Position numbers and translations under genes: made by a program. A stretch of 11,916 nucleotides of DNA from Larix sibirica (lineage: Eukaryota > Streptophyta > Pinopsida > Pinales > Pinaceae): NCBI GenBank assembly GCA_004151065.3, contig NWUY0303908884.1, forward strand, positions 1-11,916, read 5' to 3'. Numbering within the stretch: position 1 is the stretch's first letter; the number at the start of each line of letters is the position of its first letter. Under the pieces are notes generated by a model. It worked only from the letters and a program-made list of their open reading frames with translations, had not been told where the DNA came from and did no database searches. Shown in pieces: positions 7,070 to 11,916 of this stretch.

Positions 7070-8451
7070 ACCTTTTGATGTGTTTACAATTGTTACACTT
7101 GGCCAATTGTGGATGACCTTGTAAAATTACTCTAGCAGTATGAAAAATAACATAGGGCAAGATGGGAATGATTTTGGGTCCATTTCAAGTGGTTGAATGA
7201 ATTTGATCACTTAATTAATGCCAAACCACACCTTAGAATCATAGTTCCTGAGTAAGGTATTGGATATTCTATCCATTGCAACTTTCTTCAGATCACTATA
7301 CCATTCTTCGAAAGCATTCTTATTGAAGATAGTGTTGGTGGGTTCCCATGGATATTTCCATGGTGCATAATGATGGGAAAGAGGTTACTGTAATTTGATG
7401 GGCGATAATTGAAACCGTGGGGTTTATTCTATTTCCAGATAGCTAGGGAAACAAGAATATAACCGATGATAAAATACCCTCCACAGTTCTACACATCTGT
7501 ACATGCCTGAAATAGTTTGTCCATAAAAAAATTGCAGCAATTGAGTTGGACTCCTTAAATGTAGAATTTTGCCACCAATAGTGTGTCCAAAGTGCACTCT
7601 CCCTTCATGTATTTCCTCATAACCTTACCAGCGATAATATGACACGCCATCTTGGTTGGTGGATTATTAATTTCTATAATGATGGCACCTTTCCCACCTC
7701 GATTGGTACCATACTTGTCGTATAGGTTTGGATCTGTGTGATTATTTGCTCTGCCTTGGAAACTGGTGGAAACATTCTCCTCTTGCATTGAGAGCCATGT
7801 GAGTCTGTGAATGTCATATTCATGGATACAATATTTCTTGTATAACCATAGAGAATAGCCGTGCATATGATTGATCAAGAACTTAGTGCATTTCTGTATT
7901 TCCAGTGTGTTGCTAAAGACTGGGAGGTATTTCAGTTTCATGAGAGTTGAATCTTGCAAGGAGACAAAATCAAACTTCCATTCTTCTCTAACTCACCCAT
8001 TTTCCATTGGGAATAAGTTCATGTATATTTTGGGCTGCATATCAGGGTACATATATCCATTTAAAAAATCAGTGTCTACCAGTCGTGCTTGCTCTACCTT
8101 TTTGTGCAGGTCACCTAGGATGTGAATCCTTGGATCCACAAGGTATTTTTTTTCTACTTCTTTTTTTTTGTCTTTGGATTTGTTGGATGCAACTCTCATT
8201 GTTGCAAAATTCCCCATTGAAATTGCTCGGTGTTGGTAGACAAACTATATTATGGGATTATGATTTCATGAAAGTGCCAATTTGACATTTTTTCACAATG
8301 TATGATGTAATGAGAATTGCCATTCTTTAATAGGTAATATTGTAGAACTGAGACATTAATGGCAGGGCTTAGTGCAGTGGTGCCATAAATGACTTCCGAA
8401 AGTGATTGTTGCATCCACAGGACCAAGCTTCCATTCAAAGGATTTGGTCAT
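7070..8451 (-). pseudogene. N-terminal globular part of the additional ORF
   Basis: The best-kept piece of the additional ORF lies at 8217-7555. It is one frame of about 221 codons interrupted by a single TGA (7993-7995), which fits a mutated CGA. It has a lysine-rich start (SKDKKKEVEKK), then DPRIHILGDL, and a block around TNRGGKGAIIIEINN and RKYMKGECTLDTLLVAKFY. The frame runs on through three further stops (7555-7557, 7489-7491, 7429-7431) with GVQLNCCNFFMDKLFQAC and a hydrophobic GYILVSLAIWK stretch. After an indel near 7380 it continues with NAFEEWYSDLKKVAMDRI and KVWFGIN. The mix of aromatic, charged and hydrophobic residues suggests a folded domain. Forward-strand open frames across this region are antisense shadows. 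Confidence 0.65.
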
Positions 8452-8681
8452 TAAAACTCATAAATAACAATAGGATAGATGGACTATGTTTCCAAAGTAT
8501 ATGTTGTATCTAAGTGGATGGTGGGTCTCTCCCCAACCACAATGGTGAGGAATAAATAAAAAGTAAACTAAACTGTTGAAACCAACTAAATATTGAAAAT
8601 AAAAATCACTACACTAAAACAAAAATAAATTCTAACTCCTAACTAACTCACTCTTAAGAGTAGGAGTGGTATCTTGTAAAA
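8452..8681 (-). other. Non-coding gap between pol and the additional ORF
   Basis: This 230-bp AT-rich stretch lies after the integrase stop and before the ATG at 8451. It has no sustained reading frame. It contains a short palindromic CTCTTAAGAG near 8651-8660. If the additional ORF was translated, the gap argues for its own RNA, splicing or re-initiation and against a fusion to pol, but no promoter or splice pair is clear. Confidence 0.5.
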
Positions 8682-9810
8682 TTACTGATAAAAAATGTAC
8701 GACTTCATGTGTGCACCATTCACCCATCCTAGAAGAAAGACACCATCAAGATGCACAAGTTTCACAACACTTGAATCCTTGAATTCCACAATAATGAATG
8801 GTACCAGCCAATGCATCTATAATTTTCCTAGATGCTTCATAAACTTGTTGTCATAAAATATCAATTTTTCATCTTTGACAAAAAATTTATTCTTAATATG
8901 ATGATCGTGCCATGCCATTTGTTGCCCTTTTCCCACTGTTGCGTGATATTATTCCATAAAACAAGATTCTTCAAGCTCCATTAGTTCTACAAGTCGTTCT
9001 GCAACCGATTCTTCTGTTGTCATATGCGTAGCATGTGCAATGTCTTGGAACTATGATTTCTATGGGAACTACCACTTCTCTGCAATAGACCACTAGAACG
9101 GAGTCTTCTTGGGAAGATTCTTGGTTGTAGTAGTAGTCCTCTAAGCCCATAGTACCATTGTAATCTCTATGTCCCAATCATCCTTTTTTACGCAACAGAC
9201 TTTGGTCAATATAGTCTCCAAACTCTTGTTAAATGTTTTTATAGTGCCATTCGCCTAAGGGTGATATGGGTTGCTCTTATGATGCTGAATCAGGAATTCA
9301 GTTGTCAATTCTTCAATTTATTGTACATGCGATTCTTTCCTTAATCAATTGTGAGACTTTTGGGCACTTGAATCAAGTGATAATGTTTTCATAAACGAAT
9401 TGAGTAGTTGTTTTTGCGGAACAGTCCCAGACTGGTGCAACTTCGACCGACTTGATTAAATAATATGTTGCAGTAATAATATACTGGGATTTTGAATGCT
9501 TTGTTGATTCATGAATTGGTCCTACAAAGTCAATATCCCATTTTTCAAATCATTGCAGCGCTTATACTGTATTTAATGGGAGTTCATCTTTGCGAGATGG
9601 TAAACCAACACGTTAGCAGATGTTGAATTTCCTTGCATAGTATTTATCATCTTTGAATAATGTAGGCCACCACAACCCGTCTTGTAACACTTTTCTACCT
9701 GTAGCGTTTCCACAACATGTCCTCCCGCAACTTTTACATGGCATTCCCAAAAGATATTTTCGTGACCATGGTCTAATACACATATGCGCAAGATGGCATC
9801 AATCCCCAAT
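8682..9810 (-). pseudogene. Ty3/gypsy integrase, reverse strand
   Basis: Integrase joins element cDNA to host DNA. The zinc-finger region (about 9810-9590) reads GIDAILRICVLDHGHENIFW, ECHVKVAGGHV and later FKDDKYYARKFNIC. The His positions survive, but the first Cys of the usual C-x-I-C pair is Phe and the next Gln is a stop. The core starts at WDIDFVGPI (from 9540) with the first catalytic Asp intact (9529-9531), then YIITAT. The SDQG-like site is damaged by an indel and stop near 9345. The catalytic Glu is replaced by Lys in ANGTIKTFNK (codon 9237-9239). WAYRTT, EVVVPIEIIVP and ESVAERLVELMELEES follow. Near 8830 the GPF module reads MHWLVPFIIVEF, and GWVNGAHMKSY precedes the TAA at 8682-8684. 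Several frame changes confirm a dead copy. Confidence 0.95.
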
Positions 9811-10020
9811 TTATATAGTTGTCCCTCAATTAGCTGATATTATATTTCCCTTACCACTATGTGTCTCTTATATGTTGAGGACAATTCATCTAGAGCCTTC
9901 CCTGTAGTGAGGAACAATGTGATCTCTTCTATGTGATATGGAACACCTTCCACTCTAAATAATGCAACGTTTGGTTGTTGATCATCTACTAGGACATCTG
10001 AGCTTCACCCAATTCAATGA

Positions 10021-10510
10021 GAGAAAGATGATCTGGTCCATGATTATGTTTCTATGGCTTCACTATAACTTCAAAATAAATTTCCTAAAACATAAGTAAC
10101 CATCTCCAAATTACCTGCTCTAACACTGTCTTGTTCACTAGATACTTCAAGGCATAATGGTCCATGGATAACTTAAAATACCCTCCCAAAAGATAGTGGT
10201 AGAAATTCTAACGTAATGCATAAATAATAACTATTCCTTCTCGCTCCGTGGTTGTGTAGTTGTGCTATACTTGTGATAGCTTTCTTCTGGAAAAATACAT
10301 TGGATGGTCCATCTCACCTTCCCCAGAATGGGCCAATATAGCACTAAGGGAAATTACTGATGCATCCCCAAGCAAATGGAATTCCTTCTTCCCATTAAAG
10401 AATGCTATGATTGGGGCATTTAACATTCTTTCTTCGAGCGCATTGAAATTTTGCTCACATTTTTCATTCCATTGAAAAGTATCGACCTTCTTTAACAGTT
10501 TATCCAATGG
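10021..10510 (-). pseudogene. Ty3/gypsy RNase H, reverse strand
   Basis: The open frame 10507-10265 gives DKLLKKVDTFQWNEKCEQNF, NAPIIAFF and GDASVISLSAILA, then HPMYFSRRKLSQV: the RT connection followed by the RNase H start with its DAS catalytic Asp. Across a short frame change it continues with YTTTEREGIVIIYALR (catalytic Glu), a stop, YHYLLGGYFKLSMDHYALKYL (second Asp in MDH), and GPDHLS at about 10021-10039 (last Asp). Four acidic residues can therefore still be read, which is better kept than the polymerase site. Stops at the Q/R-like positions and at the end of this region break it. Confidence 0.95.
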
Positions 10511-11301
10511 TGTAGTAATGGTGGCATAGTTGTGGATGAATCTTATATAATACCTAGAATGACCTAATGTGGTTCACAACTGTTTTATTGTCGTTGGTGC
10601 CCACAGATTTACAATAGCTACAATTTTTGCAGGATCGTCCAACACTCCATCCTTACATACAATATGTCCCATCAGGTTACCAAAAGGTATGCATAATATG
10701 CACTTCCATACATTTAATGAAATCCCCATATGTCTACAATGATCCAACATGAGCTAAAGGAGACCAACATGGTCTTTTAGTAGAATGAAAATTGTCCAGT
10801 CAACTAGATATACTTATAAGAAATTCTTAAGGAACTCGTGGAAGGCTGCTATCATTATCCATGAGAAGACAACTTGCGCATTCTTGAGTCCAAATGGTAT
10901 AAAATTTTATGCAAAATCTCCCCCCTCAGTAGAAAATTTAGTCTTCTTCTTATTTTTTCAGCATTCCTTACCTGGTGATAGCCTGAGAATCCATTAGTGA
11001 AAGAATATACTTCATTTCCCACTACTTGGTCTAATACCTCATCACTGAATGATGTCCGAAATGGGTCATGGACACATGCAACATTCAGGATATGAAAATC
11101 AACACAAAATCAGATCTCCTATGTATCCCCCTTGATCTTTATCACAATGGAACTAATCTATTCATATTCATCGATTGGAAAAATCAGGCCTACAGTTAGA
11201 ATGCAATCAATATCCTTTTTAACCTTTTTCTTGACCTGAGAATTCAACCGATACAGTCAGTGCTTGATGGGATTTTCCTCTGGATTTAGTGAAATATTCA
11301 T
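10511..11301 (-). pseudogene. Ty3/gypsy reverse transcriptase, reverse strand
   Basis: This domain copies element RNA into DNA. From 11301 the frame reads MNISLNPEENPIKH, stop, LYRLNSQVKKKVKKDID, GLIFPIDEYE, stop, ISSIVIKIKG and FCVDFHILN, the classic N-terminal RT pattern of plant gypsy elements. VHDPF and VYSFTNGFSGYHQ follow. Here the motif A Asp is Asn (codon 10993-10995). After an indel come PFGLKNAQVVFSWIM and AAFHEFLKNFL. The YxDD box is VYLVDW, with the first Asp as Val (codon 10802-10804). The C-terminal part has LKDH, IPFGNLMGHIVCKDGVLDDP and LGHSRYYIRFIHNYATITTP. Early stops fit CGA to TGA and TGG to TAG. Two active-site losses mean it cannot polymerise. Confidence 0.95.
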
Positions 11302-11916
11302 CTCTCTAAGGTCTCCTTGAATCCTCTTGTGTTTTGTGAATCTTTGCGGAAACATGTCTTCATATTCTGTCAGAAGGGATGTGACTTCAGAGACTGTTTG
11401 GTCATCCTAGCAATCTCCAACAGCTGCCATTTTGGTTTATCTTCAATGCAAATATTTATATTCTTTAGCTACAAAGTTTGAGTGTAATTATAGCTATGGT
11501 ATCTTCATGTTTGATGTGTTTGACTTCTTGAACACCCTCTGACTCTTGGAAACATAGGTTTCAGAATTGTGCTAGTTCATATGGTTCTGGGTTTTCTTGC
11601 TCTACATTTGCATAATATAGAGGTTGTCTTATCTCTGGGATAGGTAAGTGGAAGTTTGGCAATTCTTAATGTGAGAGGAAAATATATGAGAGGCATACCT
11701 TCTGCAACTGGTCAATAAAAAATGCACCCTTGATAGTTGTTGTTAATGCTCCTATTACTGTGTCATTTTTTGGAGAGAAGGAAAAGTATTGAAAGAACTT
11801 GGCATGCATTTTTTTCCAGCAGTCAGTTTTTCCTCACTACAAGAATTTACTCTTGAGGCTTGAGGCGTTCTTTCTTAAATCGACCCCCAAATTTGTTATA
11901 GGGCTTTATGTGTGGT
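11302..11916 (-). pseudogene. Pol linker upstream of reverse transcriptase, cut by window edge
   Basis: On the reverse strand this precedes RT in the same element. Recognisable patches are TVSEVTSLLTEYEDMFPQRF near 11340-11400, matching the sequence before RT in gypsy polyproteins (usually ...L..Y.D.FAW...), and stretches such as GALTTTIKGAFFIDQLQ further out. The protease active site is not seen and probably lies beyond 11916. Frames change often, so the exact protein cannot be followed. Confidence 0.7.

Larger units (their letters stand above)
5189..8451 (-). pseudogene. Additional ORF downstream of pol: large coiled-coil protein, broken, family unknown
   Basis: About 1,090 codons can be followed on the reverse strand by moving between frames: from an ATG at 8449-8451 (MTKSFEWKLGPVDA), a shifted stretch to about 8250, one frame 8217-7380, another 7378-6845, a third 6848-6180, a short one to about 6025, then a last one to the TAA at 5189-5191. 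Each handover is a small indel. The predicted order is a globular N-terminal part, a Pro/Ser/Thr-rich middle and a long Gln-rich coiled coil. There is no protease, polymerase or zinc-knuckle motif. It starts 230 bp after pol and ends 15 bp before the proposed LTR, as extra ORFs of some plant gypsy elements do. It could instead be gag from another insertion. I do not recognise the family and assign no function. Confidence 0.68.
4487..11916 (-). mobile_element. Degenerate Ty3/gypsy retrotransposon with an additional ORF after pol, reverse strand, 5' part outside window
   Basis: Reading right to left on the reverse strand, the order is: PR-RT linker, reverse transcriptase, RNase H, zinc finger and integrase (pol ending at 8682), a 230-bp gap, an additional ORF (8451-5189), a purine tract and an LTR (5174-4487). 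The RT-RNase H-integrase order defines Ty3/gypsy. The integrase wording (EKW-x-IDFVGPI, YIITAT, WAYRTT) puts it in a plant lineage distinct from the forward-strand copy at 309-2646. Gag, protease and the 5' LTR would lie beyond 11916. The element is broken by many stops and indels, and active-site residues are lost. Joining the LTR and additional ORF to this pol is an inference from order, strand and spacing. Confidence 0.75.

Noticed and set aside
6004-7124. Forward-strand open frames at 6004-6201 and 6891-7124
   Set aside because: They overlap reverse-strand frames with clear Pro-rich or coiled-coil character and neighbours in register, so I treat them as shadows.
7871-8285. Forward-strand open frames at 7871-8125 and 8007-8285
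   Set aside because: They lie antisense to the best-kept block of the reverse additional ORF and show no family resemblance.
9653-10997. Forward-strand open frames at 9653-9907, 10260-10475 and 10785-10997
   Set aside because: They are antisense to recognisable integrase, RNase H and RT.
1-11916. tRNA, rRNA, CRISPR, bacterial operons or an intact host gene
   Set aside because: No cloverleaf-like segment, rRNA core motif, spaced direct-repeat array or uninterrupted gene with a recognised product was seen on either strand.

Overview
The window looks like a repeat-filled intergenic stretch of a large seed-plant nuclear genome, perhaps a gymnosperm. The DNA is AT-rich and holds no intact gene. 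It consists of decayed LTR retrotransposons nested in and beside one another, with reading frames broken by stops and small indels. Many of the broken codons fit C-to-T or G-to-A change, as expected of methylated, silenced plant repeats. The taxon is inferred from the element types only. I see no tRNA, rRNA, CRISPR array or recognisable host gene.

Layout from left to right. 1-308: probable right end of an LTR, perhaps Ty1/copia, whose last bases abut a broken gypsy pol gene. 309-2163: forward-strand Ty3/gypsy relic with the RT/RNase H junction, RNase H, a damaged zinc finger and integrase. Its tail appears split by a reverse-oriented solo LTR (2164-2585) flanked by the direct repeat ACATT, and seems to resume in frame to a stop at 2646. 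2647-4130: unassigned, with weak forward-strand coding character from 3115 to 4120. 4131-4486: leader-like DNA ending in a primer-binding-site-like motif read on the reverse strand. 4487-5174: probable reverse-strand LTR with a TATA box. 5189-8451: long broken reverse-strand reading frame of about 1,090 codons (globular N-terminal part, Pro/Ser/Thr-rich middle, Gln-rich coiled coil). 8682-11916: reverse-strand Ty3/gypsy pol (RT, RNase H, integrase) running off the right edge.

The reverse-strand pieces fit one element of order pol, additional ORF, polypurine tract, 3' LTR. The additional ORF, just downstream of integrase and ending 15 bp before the LTR, is the most interesting item; I could not match it to a family I know. 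A second puzzle is that this apparent 3' LTR is followed by a TGGCGCCC primer-binding-site motif, which normally follows a 5' LTR. This could mean a tandem or recombined element. The two gypsy integrases belong to clearly different lineages and lie in opposite orientations.
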